This document shows, in pieces, positions 43,701-50,749 of a stretch of 64,000 nucleotides of DNA (positions are counted from its first letter, which is position 1; each line of letters begins with the position of its first letter). The stretch is from CAZJHX01 sp964545715 (GTDB taxonomy: Bacteria; Myxococcota_A; UBA9042; GCA-2863065), in contig CAZJHX010000007.1 of NCBI GenBank assembly GCA_964545715.1, positions 1-64,000 on the forward strand, in the 5' to 3' direction. The position numbers were made by a program, and so were the translations under genes. Below the pieces are notes generated by a model, which worked only from the letters and a program-made list of their open reading frames with translations, did no database searches and had not been told where the DNA came from.

Positions 43701-46263
43701 TGTCCGGGTCCGCGGCGCACGCGTCACACGCGTCACCGACCCCGTCCTTGTCGCCGTCCTCCTGGCCCGGGTCCGAGTCGTCCGGGCAGATGTCCTGGTT
43801 GGCGCACAGGCCGTCATCATCCGCGTCGTCGAACGGGTCCAGCAGGCACGGGTCGCACACGTCGCCGATGCCGTCGCCGTCCGTGTCGGCCTGCGCCGGA
43901 TTGAACAGGTCCGGGCAGTTGTCGCCCAGCGCGCAGATCCCGTCGTCGTCGGTGTCGTCCACCGGGCCGTCCGGGCACGGATCGCACGCGTCGCCCACGC
44001 CGTCCATGTCCCCGTCGTTCTGATCCAGGTTGGGCACGTCCGGGCAGTTGTCCGACTCCGCACAGATCTTGTCGCCGTCGTTGTCGTTTTCGGCGTCGTT
44101 CGGGCAGGCGTCACAGGCGTCGCCGATATCATCCGCGTCGCTGTCCGCCTGGTCCTGGTTCGGCTTGTCCACGCAGTTGTCGAGGTCGCCGCAGACGCCG
44201 TCGCCGTCCACATCGTCGCCATCATCCGCAAAGCACAGGTCGCACGCGTCACCCTTGCCGTCGGCGTCCGTGTCCTCCTGGTCCGCGTTGAAGGCAAACG
44301 GACAATTGTCATCGGCTGCGCACAGCCCATCGCCATCCAAATCGTTGGCCGGGTCTACCGGACAGGCGTCGCAGGCGTCACCGACCAGGTCCTCATCACC
44401 GTCAAGCTGATCGTCGTTGGCCACCGCCGGGCAATTGTCCACGTCCGCGCACAGCCCGTCGGAGTCCTCATCGTCGTTCGGGTCTTTGGGACACGCGTCG
44501 CACGCGTCGCCCAGCACGTCCTTGTCCCAGTTGGCCTGATCGGTGTTGGGGACGGCCGGGCAGTTGTCGAACTCGTCGCAGACCGTATCCTCATCCTGAT
44601 CCGCCGCGCACGCGTCGCACACCTCGCCGACCACGTCCGGGCACTTGTCCACGTCGCCGCAGATCCCGTCGCCGTCCTTGTCGTTGGCCGGATCGTTGGC
44701 GCACGCATCACACGCGTCCCCGAGCCCGTCCGCGTCCGCGTCCGCCTGGTCCTCGTTGGCCGTACCCGGGCAGTTGTCCGCGTCGTCGCACAGGCCATCG
44801 GAGTCCGCGTCGCCGTCCACCGCCAGCGGGCACGGATCACATGCGTCTCCGAGCCCATCTCCGTCGACGTCGACCTGGCTGGAGTTGGTCGCAGCCGGGC
44901 AGTTATCGGTTGGCGCGCACACGCCGTCGCCGTCCTCGTCGTCCACCGCCTCCAGCGGGCACGGGTCGCACGCATCGCCCGCCCCGTCCTGATCGGCGTC
45001 CGTCTGGTCGTCGTTGAAGATCGACGGGCAGTTGTCCGCCGATGCGCACCACCCGTCGCCGTCCAGGTCATTGGCCGGGTCCAGCGGGCAGCCGTCACAG
45101 GCGTCGCCAAACAGATCCCCATCGCCGTTCGCCTGGTTGGGGTTGGCCGCCCACGGGCAGCTGTCGCAGTTGTCACCGTAGCCATCCTGGTCAAAATCCA
45201 GCTGGTTGGGGTTGGCGTCTGTCGGGCAGTTGTCCTGATCCGCGCACAGCCCGTCGCCGTCACCGTCGTTGTCCGCGTCGTTGGGGCAGTCGTCGCAGAA
45301 GTCTCCGATCCCGTCTTTGTCCGTGTCGCCCTGCTCCGGGTTCGCGACGTCTTTGCAGTTGTCCAGCTCGTCGGGGACCTTGTCGTCATCGATATCGATG
45401 CCCAAGCCGCAGTCCGCGTCGCCGTTGCCGTCCAAATCCGGAAAGCCCTCGTCGATCTTCCCGTCGCAGTTGTCGTCAACGTGATTGCACACCTCTTCGG
45501 CAGGCGTCGCCGCGGCGCAGGTCTCCCATCCGTCCCCGCCCAGGCATTGAGTGCTGCCGGCGCACGTCCCGTATTCGTTGATGTTGGCGCAGTTGGCCTT
45601 GATCCCCTCGGTCGCGCGTCCGCAGCACGGTCGCTCGTCGGCGGTCACGCACACCGCCACGGTCTCGAGGCTGGGCACCTGCGGACGGTCTTCACACACG
45701 AAACCCTCGGGACACTGGGCGTGCTCACCCTTGCACGTCAGCAGGCACAGGCCCTCGGTGCCGGCCCCGGCCGGTCCGTCCTCGAAGCCGGGCGGCACGG
45801 CACAGTCGCTGGTGCCGTCACACGCGCTCGCACCCTTGCACTGGGCACAGGTCTGCGCCGGCAGCGGCACACACAGCACCAGCAGGTCCGCACCGCCCAC
45901 CGCCTGAATCGCCTTGCACGTCCACCCATCGGGGCACGAGTCGATGCACGGATACGTACACACGGTGCTGTCCGGCCCCTCCACGCACCAGCCGCCGCCG
46001 GTCTCCTCGTCCGCGCAGTCCTCGTTGCCGACGCACCACTCCCCAAAGAGCGGGCCGGGGGAGTCGTCCTCTACATCGGGATCGACGCTGCCGTCAGGGG
46101 TGTGGGTCTCCGGACCCTCGGCGTCACCGCCTGCGGACGTCTCACCGTCCGCCTGGACCTCTGCGGCGTCTTCACCGCCTTCATCCGCGTCATCCGGGCA
46201 GCCGACGGCCAGTGTCAGAGCAGCTACAGCTGTCGGCAAAAGGCGCCCAAATCGAGAGGCCAT
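40717..46263 (-). CDS. Giant TSP3-repeat, Cys-repeat lipoprotein
   Basis: A lipoprotein of about 1848 residues. The order is: signal peptide with lipobox AVGC; acidic linker; an N-terminal Cys-rich module (CIDSCPDGWTCKAIQ) shared with the protein at 50750-53569; one MopE-type motif (DDNCDGKIDEG); about 30 TSP3 units (about residues 290-1573), which in known proteins bind Ca2+; and a C-terminal Cys-repeat array with alternating GKSCDKG and GDSCKE units. The start is ATG 46263 after AGGAG; an ATG four codons earlier is possible. Such a protein could span a long distance from the outer membrane, as a stalk or adhesin. No enzymatic domain is visible. Confidence 0.85.
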   Translation of the reverse strand: MASRFGRLLPTAVAALTLAVGCPDDADEGGEDAAEVQADGETSAGGDAEGPETHTPDGSVDPDVEDDSPGPLFGEWCVGNEDCADEETGGGWCVEGPDSTVCTYPCIDSCPDGWTCKAIQAVGGADLLVLCVPLPAQTCAQCKGASACDGTSDCAVPPGFEDGPAGAGTEGLCLLTCKGEHAQCPEGFVCEDRPQVPSLETVAVCVTADERPCCGRATEGIKANCANINEYGTCAGSTQCLGGDGWETCAAATPAEEVCNHVDDNCDGKIDEGFPDLDGNGDADCGLGIDIDDDKVPDELDNCKDVANPEQGDTDKDGIGDFCDDCPNDADNDGDGDGLCADQDNCPTDANPNQLDFDQDGYGDNCDSCPWAANPNQANGDGDLFGDACDGCPLDPANDLDGDGWCASADNCPSIFNDDQTDADQDGAGDACDPCPLEAVDDEDGDGVCAPTDNCPAATNSSQVDVDGDGLGDACDPCPLAVDGDADSDGLCDDADNCPGTANEDQADADADGLGDACDACANDPANDKDGDGICGDVDKCPDVVGEVCDACAADQDEDTVCDEFDNCPAVPNTDQANWDKDVLGDACDACPKDPNDDEDSDGLCADVDNCPAVANDDQLDGDEDLVGDACDACPVDPANDLDGDGLCAADDNCPFAFNADQEDTDADGKGDACDLCFADDGDDVDGDGVCGDLDNCVDKPNQDQADSDADDIGDACDACPNDAENDNDGDKICAESDNCPDVPNLDQNDGDMDGVGDACDPCPDGPVDDTDDDGICALGDNCPDLFNPAQADTDGDGIGDVCDPCLLDPFDDADDDGLCANQDICPDDSDPGQEDGDKDGVGDACDACAADPDNDVDADGVCGDVDKCPLDPDPDQEDGDSDGKGDVCDACPADSPDDADGDGACTSVDVCPTVPDPAQADTDLDGLGDVCDPCPTSGENDPDKDGVCEADNCPAIANPNQADADSDGAGNVCDTCPNDADDDADEDGVCGDLDNCPQLANADQADDDADGLGNACDICPTDPGNDKDGDGLCVDADNCPAVANEDQVDFDTDGLGDACDPCPKDGLNDFDEDGICSDVDNCPQLGNVSQKDIDGDGVGDACDGCPLDGENDLDLDGLCANLDNCASVANANQADSDFDGLGNACDDCPKDSANDVDGDGVCADVDSCPFTPNPGQEDVDDNGLGDACEACEAGDDDEDDVCDSVDNCLGLSNPTQTDGDGDGAGDLCDTCPADVANDADDDGHCESDDNCPALANADQADDDKDGLGDLCDACAQDAANDKDDDGLCAGDDNCTNAYNPNQGDLDKDGVGDVCDLCFNDPDNDADADGVCGDVDNCPGVDNADQLDVDGDGIGDACDACPDDVGADADGDNLCPSEDNCPDVSNVDQADVDNDGQGDLCDVCPLDDANDADGDGTCETGDNCPQIFNPNQGDKDNDGVGDACDDCLNDPDNDADADGACADVDNCPDDANPLQQDGDNDGVGDACDACPNDKANDADDDGACGDVDNCPNTANAGQLDSDGDGPGDACDACPLDPANDADGDGVCGDVDNCPGLSNADQADGDNNGIGDACEAAECPVICDGCGGGTCVLNCTGDFCACPPGWSCDITCNGKSCSKGVDCSQGEACDVTCNGDSCKELIQCGDGPCDVICNGKSCDKGIDCTQSEDCVVDCNGDSCKGAIACGEGTCDIECSGKSCDKGIDCSNSDECNVVCTGDSCKEHVQCGQGTCDVLCNGKSCDKGVSCITGDCNIVCLGDSCKELIDCGLASCNVSCSGKSCDKGVNCGLGACDVSCSGDSCKEGVDCGNACACEVDCISGSCDDGFTCKPGCAVSTGCVTGPNAACNTCL
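40787..41433 (-). repeat. Alternating Cys repeats, about 11 units
   Basis: In-frame repeat in the C-terminal part of the giant lipoprotein. Units of 20-21 residues have four cysteines each. They alternate strictly between a GKSCDKG type and a GDSCKE type, forming five 41-residue dimers and a final degenerate unit. Confidence 0.85.
41545..45390 (-). repeat. About 30 tandem TSP3 units (129 bp period)
   Basis: In-frame tandem repeat within the giant lipoprotein. Each unit of about 43 residues holds two calcium-loop segments (DxDGDGxCxxxDNCP and NxxQxDxDxDGxGDxCDxCP). I counted 30 units. A few are shortened, for example near residues 500 and 1180. At DNA level the copies are diverged, so slippage must be limited. 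Confidence 0.85.
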
Positions 46264-46388
46264 ACTTCTCCTCATCACCCCTGTACCACCGCCGTCCTGT
46301 CGGGGATTTTGCCCACTGGGGTGACAATTTGGCAAACGCGAACCCGATTTACTGAACGCCAAACGACGCAGTACCCCGATCGCAGGTC

Positions 46389-46403
46389 TGGCACGCCTGT
46401 TGA
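46389..46403 (+). promoter_or_regulatory. Candidate sigma-54 promoter of the pseudopilin gene
   Basis: TGGCACG (46389-46395), four bases, TTGA (46400-46403). The consensus is TGGCACG-N4-TTGC, so the only mismatch is A for C at the last position. GG to GA spacing is exactly right for -24/-12. Transcription would start near 46415, 40 bases before ATG 46455. Type IV pilin genes are often sigma-54 dependent. Confidence 0.5.
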
Positions 46404-46416
46404 AACGCCTGTTGAA
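46393..46416 (+). repeat. Tandem 12-base repeat
   Basis: ACGCCTGTTGAA occurs twice back to back (46393-46404, 46405-46416), overlapping the candidate sigma-54 promoter. It may be chance, or two factor sites, or a duplicated -12 region. Confidence 0.6.
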
Positions 46417-46454
46417 AAAGAACGTGTCGAACACGCTTCGGGTAGAGGTAAGCA

Positions 46455-46835
46455 ATGAGCAGCGCACCCAGGGGGATGACCCTGATCGAGATTCTGGTGG
46501 TCATCGCCATCATCGGCATTGTCGCGACGGTCGTGGCCGTCGGCGTCGTCGGGTTCCTACGCGACGCCAAGGTCGAAGCGACCGAGAGCCTGGTCAACAA
46601 CGTCTCCCAGAGCGTGACCTCGTACGCAGTCACCCATCGGCAGCTGCCGCGCGACCTCGATCAGCTGGTCGAGAAGCGCTACATCAAGAACAACCAGATG
46701 ATCGACCCCTGGGGCTTCGACCTGGAATACGACGTCGGCTCCATCCGCGACATGGACGACTTCAAGCTCTGCTCGGTCGGCCCCGACGGCGTGGGCGGCA
46801 ACGAGGATGACATCTGCACGAGCGCGGTCGAATAG
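46455..46835 (+). CDS. GspG-like major pseudopilin
   Basis: A 126-residue type II secretion-type pseudopilin. The short leader ends in Gly before MTLIEILVVIAIIGIV, with Glu at position 5 of the mature helix. The C-terminal region shows the GspG calcium-loop pattern: DPWGFDLEYD and CSVGPDGVGGNEDD. AGAGGT five bases before ATG is a good ribosome site. No other secretion or pilus genes are nearby, so it is an orphan. It sits head to head with the giant lipoprotein gene and tail to tail with a GT-C-like gene, six bases away. Confidence 0.9.
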   Translation: MSSAPRGMTLIEILVVIAIIGIVATVVAVGVVGFLRDAKVEATESLVNNVSQSVTSYAVTHRQLPRDLDQLVEKRYIKNNQMIDPWGFDLEYDVGSIRDMDDFKLCSVGPDGVGGNEDDICTSAVE

Positions 46836-46841
46836 GGCGCG

Positions 46842-49310
46842 TTACCACATCCGGTCCAACGTGAAGTGCAGCTTGGTCCCCTTCTCAAAGGGCCCCGTCG
46901 CCACGCCATACCGATCGCCGGGCTGCGGCACATGGTCGCTGCAGTAGGGCTCGCTGTATAAGAAGACGGAGTCCGCCGTCAGGTTGCGCGGTATCCGCAG
47001 CGTGCCCTGCGTCTTTCCCGTCCACGTCTGGTCGTGACCACCCGCCAGCACCACCGTCTCCACCTGCTCGAGATCGACGCCGGTCGTAAAGACAAACAGC
47101 CCGCAGTAGGCCGGCTCGCCGTTCAAGTCGACCGTGTAATCCACGTCCACCGTATCCACGATCTCGCGGCTGTAGTTGGTCACAAGAAAGCGCTCCTCGC
47201 CCTCGTCTGCCGTGCCGCCGTAGTTTACGACGCGCAGGTCCTCGATGGGGCGGCCGTCCAGGCTCACCTTCACCGTTTTCACAGGTGGGAACCACGGGTG
47301 CAAAAAGAAGGTGTAGTCGCGCTCAGGCCCGGCTTTTGCCATTTTGACAGCCACGTTGTAGTTGCCCAGGTTGCGCGTCACCTTGACCGATGCCTGCTCC
47401 GCCGGCAGACGCAGCGTCACCATGTGCAGGCCCAGGCTGCCGCGCACGGTGGCGTCGGCGGTCTTGGGGTCCCGGCCGGCCATCCTGAAGTGGTAGTCCA
47501 TCGCAGACCGGGCCGAGTACCCCGCCAACATGGCCACATGCCCGCTGGGATAGACGGGCAGTCCGTCTGACTCCACCGCGATGTCGCCCGTATCCAGGAT
47601 GTGCGCCATCGCGCGCCAGGTGAAACCTGCGAACGACGTTCGCACAACCGGCATCATCGGCAGCGGGGAGAAGCTCGTCAGGTCTTCGGCTACGGCGATG
47701 GCGCCCTTGTCCAACGGCGGCGGCTCGGGCCAGTGCCGCTGCACCAGGCTGCGGGTGTCCACCGGCCAGGTCGTGGCCCGCACCGCGCGGAAGCTGCCGG
47801 ACAACACCACCAGCGCGACGGCGGCAAAGGCAACCGAGCGCTGCCAGTCTTTTTTGAGAACGCCATTCGCAGTTTCTGCTTTGGCGCGCAGCGGGGCGAT
47901 GAGCGCGTCCAGCCCCAGGGCCAGCGCGGCCCCAAGCGGCACCAGTCCGGGGGCGGCGTAGGTCAGCTGCTCCCAGTCCAGGGTCTCCATCAGGCACATC
48001 GCCACGGTGTGCGGGATGGCGAAGGCCAGTAAAATTGCGAATGCCCTTCGCTGTTTCAGAGCGCGCCACCAGCCCAGCGCGGCGACGGCCATCGCCATGT
48101 GTCCAAAACAGCGCGCCACGGTCAGCGGCAGCCACAAAAACGTGGGAAAGGGGTTCCACGCGGTGCGCGAAACCTGGTCGATGAAGGGCCAGTTGAGGGC
48201 GCGAAATTCAAACTGCTTGCCCATCAGCTCGTTGATGACGATGCGGCCGGCAAACTGGGAGTGGACCTTGGGGTGGGTGATCGGGGAGCCCAACATGATG
48301 AAGTTGACGTACAGCCACGGCAGCAGCGTCAGGATGGCCAGGGTGGCCCCGATGCCGAAGCGCCTCAGGCGATCGGCCCAGGGGTCCGGGTGCCAGAGGA
48401 CAGCCAGGGCGAGCGCGGGCCAGAACAGCGACGACGTGTAGCGTACGCCGACCAGATGGCCCGCCGTGATGCCCATCAGGATGACCCAGCCGGTGGACGT
48501 CTTGCGGCGCAGCGCGGCCCACAGCAGGAAGGCCACCAGGGCCACCGCGTAGTTGTTCTCGTTGACGAAGTACATGCAGAAGAGGCGCATGCCCCAACAA
48601 AAAAGGACTGCGGCGATGGCGGCGGACAGCGGCTTGGCGCCCAGCTCGCGGCCGATCAGATAGACGCAGACCCCGTAGACCACCGTGGCGAAGACCGCCG
48701 TGATGTACCAGCCGGCGGTCCCGAACAGCGTAACGGACGGCGCGAGGATGGCGGCGTTGCCCAGCCGCTGCTCGAAAAAGAGCGGGGCCAGGCCGTTGAA
48801 CTCGGACGTGGGGTGGTGAACGAGGTAGTGCATGACCCCGTCGCTGAGGCCGTCGTAAAACGGCATGGCGATACTGGGATCGTTGCCGATGGTGTGCATC
48901 ACGATGACGTACAGGCAGTGGTGCACGGTGGAGAAGACGTCCCCGCCGTCCAGCGAGCGCACGCAGAAGGCTAGAAAGACGGCGCAGAAGGCGAAGAGGG
49001 CCAGCACCAGGCCGGTGTCGCGGCGGCCGAGGTCCAGGTCGGCGCGCTTTGGAGCGACCAGAAAGAATCCGGCCAGGTTGGCGGCGCTGCCGGCTGCAAA
49101 CATGAGCGGGGCGTCCAGCGGGATGCCGGCCGCGACCGTCAACAGGAAGATGGCCAGCGGAAAGGTCGAGAAGGCGCAAAACAGGGCCACACCGTGGCGC
49201 TCGGGTCCGCGCGCATCCGGTATCAGGGCGCGGCTGAGAAAGTAGCCTGGCAGGTATTGGACCCAGAGCCAGGCGACTGCCGCGTAGATCGTGCCGAGCA
49301 ATGAGGCCAT
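46842..49310 (-). CDS. Polytopic membrane protein, paralogue of 36111-38555 and 139-2292
   Basis: An 822-residue protein with about 12 helices, then a soluble C-terminal domain of about 300 residues. Shared paralogue landmarks are WLWVQYLPGYF, EQRLGNAAILA, YFVNENNYAVALVAFLLWAAL, WNPFPTFLWLPL and the C-terminal YSEPYCSDH. ATG 49310 is chosen because it aligns with the paralogue's N terminus; the open frame upstream adds 71 residues that overlap the divergent gene and look non-coding. The architecture is GT-C-like and the activity unproven. Its neighbours are the pseudopilin downstream and a Cys-rich secreted protein divergent from it. Confidence 0.78.
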   Translation of the reverse strand: MASLLGTIYAAVAWLWVQYLPGYFLSRALIPDARGPERHGVALFCAFSTFPLAIFLLTVAAGIPLDAPLMFAAGSAANLAGFFLVAPKRADLDLGRRDTGLVLALFAFCAVFLAFCVRSLDGGDVFSTVHHCLYVIVMHTIGNDPSIAMPFYDGLSDGVMHYLVHHPTSEFNGLAPLFFEQRLGNAAILAPSVTLFGTAGWYITAVFATVVYGVCVYLIGRELGAKPLSAAIAAVLFCWGMRLFCMYFVNENNYAVALVAFLLWAALRRKTSTGWVILMGITAGHLVGVRYTSSLFWPALALAVLWHPDPWADRLRRFGIGATLAILTLLPWLYVNFIMLGSPITHPKVHSQFAGRIVINELMGKQFEFRALNWPFIDQVSRTAWNPFPTFLWLPLTVARCFGHMAMAVAALGWWRALKQRRAFAILLAFAIPHTVAMCLMETLDWEQLTYAAPGLVPLGAALALGLDALIAPLRAKAETANGVLKKDWQRSVAFAAVALVVLSGSFRAVRATTWPVDTRSLVQRHWPEPPPLDKGAIAVAEDLTSFSPLPMMPVVRTSFAGFTWRAMAHILDTGDIAVESDGLPVYPSGHVAMLAGYSARSAMDYHFRMAGRDPKTADATVRGSLGLHMVTLRLPAEQASVKVTRNLGNYNVAVKMAKAGPERDYTFFLHPWFPPVKTVKVSLDGRPIEDLRVVNYGGTADEGEERFLVTNYSREIVDTVDVDYTVDLNGEPAYCGLFVFTTGVDLEQVETVVLAGGHDQTWTGKTQGTLRIPRNLTADSVFLYSEPYCSDHVPQPGDRYGVATGPFEKGTKLHFTLDRMW

Positions 49311-49344
49311 CGGGATGTGATTTTGCGCGTCCGGGCCGCGGCCT

Positions 49345-49358
49345 GCAAGATAGCTTGC
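49345..49358. promoter_or_regulatory. Palindrome between divergent genes
   Basis: GCAAG-ATAG-CTTGC lies immediately before GTG 49360 in the 49-base divergent gap. It could be an operator. No ribosome site precedes the GTG. Confidence 0.3.
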
Positions 49359-49359
49359 T

Positions 49360-50706
49360 GTGAGGAACGCAGGCTTTATCGCGGTACCCGTGGCGCTGGT
49401 CGTCGGGATCGTGTGGTGGCAGCTGACGTCCAAGGGCATGGAGCCCGACGGCGACAAGGGGGATGAGTCCGGGTCCGCGCCGACCGGCGTACACGCGCAG
49501 TGCGACGATGGTGACCCGTGCACCGTCGATCGGTATCACCGCTTCAAAAAGACGTGCATTCACGTGCCGGACGCCCTGTGCAGCGGCAAAGCGTGCAAGT
49601 CGGACTCCGATTGTTTTTATGCGGAGGCGCCATGTTTGTCGGCGACCTGTCACCAGGGCGAGTGCAGGTACATGAAGATCGCGCGCGATGAGTGCGTGCG
49701 GTGTGATGAGAAGACTCCGTGCAAGGGGACGTTTTGCGACCCGCGAGCCTGCACCGGCGGCTTTTGCCGGCATGCGCCCCGAGAGTGTGATGACGGTGAT
49801 GCGTCCACGCGCGACTCGTGCGACGCCCAGGCCGGGGCATGCAAGCATGAGAGCGCGGCGGCGGATGGACGGCCGTTTGCCTGCACGAAAAACACGGACT
49901 GCATTCACAAAGACGGAGATCGGTGCTTCGCCGGGCCGTGCAAAGCGGGCTTCTGCGAGTATCGCGAGGTCGCCAACAGCCAGTGCAAGCCGTGTACGGG
50001 GGACCACGACTGTCATGGCAGCTTCTGTCAGTGGCCGATCTGCACGGGCACGGTCTGCGTGGTGGAAGAGGTGCCGTTTTGCACCGACGACAACCCGCTG
50101 ACCGAGGACACGTGCTCCGAGACCCGCAAGGGGTGCCTGCACAAGTATCGGGAGGCCGCGCCCGCGTGCGTGGGCAAGACACCGGCCGACGACGGTGATC
50201 CGAAGACGCTGGACGTTTGCCACACCGAGACCGGCGAGACCCTGCACCTGCCGATTGGATCGGGGCGCTGCGAGACCACCGACAAGTGTTGGGTCACCTA
50301 CCCCGGAGCCGGCGGTGTGTGTCTTGGAGCGCCGCTGCACTGCCACCACGACGATGCGTGCCCGGCCCGGTGCGATCCGGCGGTCGGCTGTGTGCTGGAC
50401 GCCAACAAAGACTGCCACTGCAAGACGGACGCGGATTGTGACCTGGGCAACCCGTGTGCGCGCGTGTTTTGCCTGCGCGAGGACGGTGGTGCCTGCTGGG
50501 GGACGTTTATCAACGACTGCATCCCGTGCCGCACCGACAGGGACTGCCGCGTGGACAACTGGTGCGTCTTCGGCTCGTGCAGTCCAGACGGCTATTGCCG
50601 GTACGAAGATGGCGTGACCTGCGACGATAAGGACCCGAAGACGTTCGGGTTCTGCCATGGTCAGCGCGACGATCCGTGCACTTATGAGCGCATCTACGAC
50701 TACTGA
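49360..50706 (+). CDS. Cys-rich exported protein of unknown function
   Basis: A 448-residue protein with a signal-anchor (AGFIAVPVALVVGIVWW) and an extracytoplasmic region holding about 56 cysteines in many short knots (for example CDDGDPCTVDRYH, CRTDRDCRVDNWC). The pattern resembles Dickkopf/EGF-like Cys-rich modules common in myxobacterial secreted proteins, but no single family is certain. GTG 49360 is the only start that gives the signal segment. It is divergent from a GT-C-like gene with 49 bases between, and the next gene follows after 43 bases. Its high disulfide content implies need for an oxidase/reductase system. Confidence 0.75.
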   Translation: MRNAGFIAVPVALVVGIVWWQLTSKGMEPDGDKGDESGSAPTGVHAQCDDGDPCTVDRYHRFKKTCIHVPDALCSGKACKSDSDCFYAEAPCLSATCHQGECRYMKIARDECVRCDEKTPCKGTFCDPRACTGGFCRHAPRECDDGDASTRDSCDAQAGACKHESAAADGRPFACTKNTDCIHKDGDRCFAGPCKAGFCEYREVANSQCKPCTGDHDCHGSFCQWPICTGTVCVVEEVPFCTDDNPLTEDTCSETRKGCLHKYREAAPACVGKTPADDGDPKTLDVCHTETGETLHLPIGSGRCETTDKCWVTYPGAGGVCLGAPLHCHHDDACPARCDPAVGCVLDANKDCHCKTDADCDLGNPCARVFCLREDGGACWGTFINDCIPCRTDRDCRVDNWCVFGSCSPDGYCRYEDGVTCDDKDPKTFGFCHGQRDDPCTYERIYDY

Positions 50707-50735
50707 AAGTGCTGGATTTTTTGGCGTTTTTCGCG

Positions 50736-50741
50736 TATATC
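50736..50741 (+). promoter_or_regulatory. Candidate -10 box of a leaderless promoter
   Basis: TATATC is followed by eight bases and ATG 50750. The gap after the preceding gene is T-rich but shows no stem-loop that would make a terminator. Confidence 0.45.
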
Positions 50742-50749
50742 TCCGCGCC

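Noticed and set aside
41545..45390. Regular 129 bp repeats considered as a CRISPR-like or satellite array
   Set aside because: The repeats are in frame with a protein and encode TSP3 units; copies are diverged and lack spacers.
49320..49400. Palindrome GCAAGATAGCTTGC as a transposon end
   Set aside because: No matching partner sequence or transposase nearby; kept only as a possible operator.
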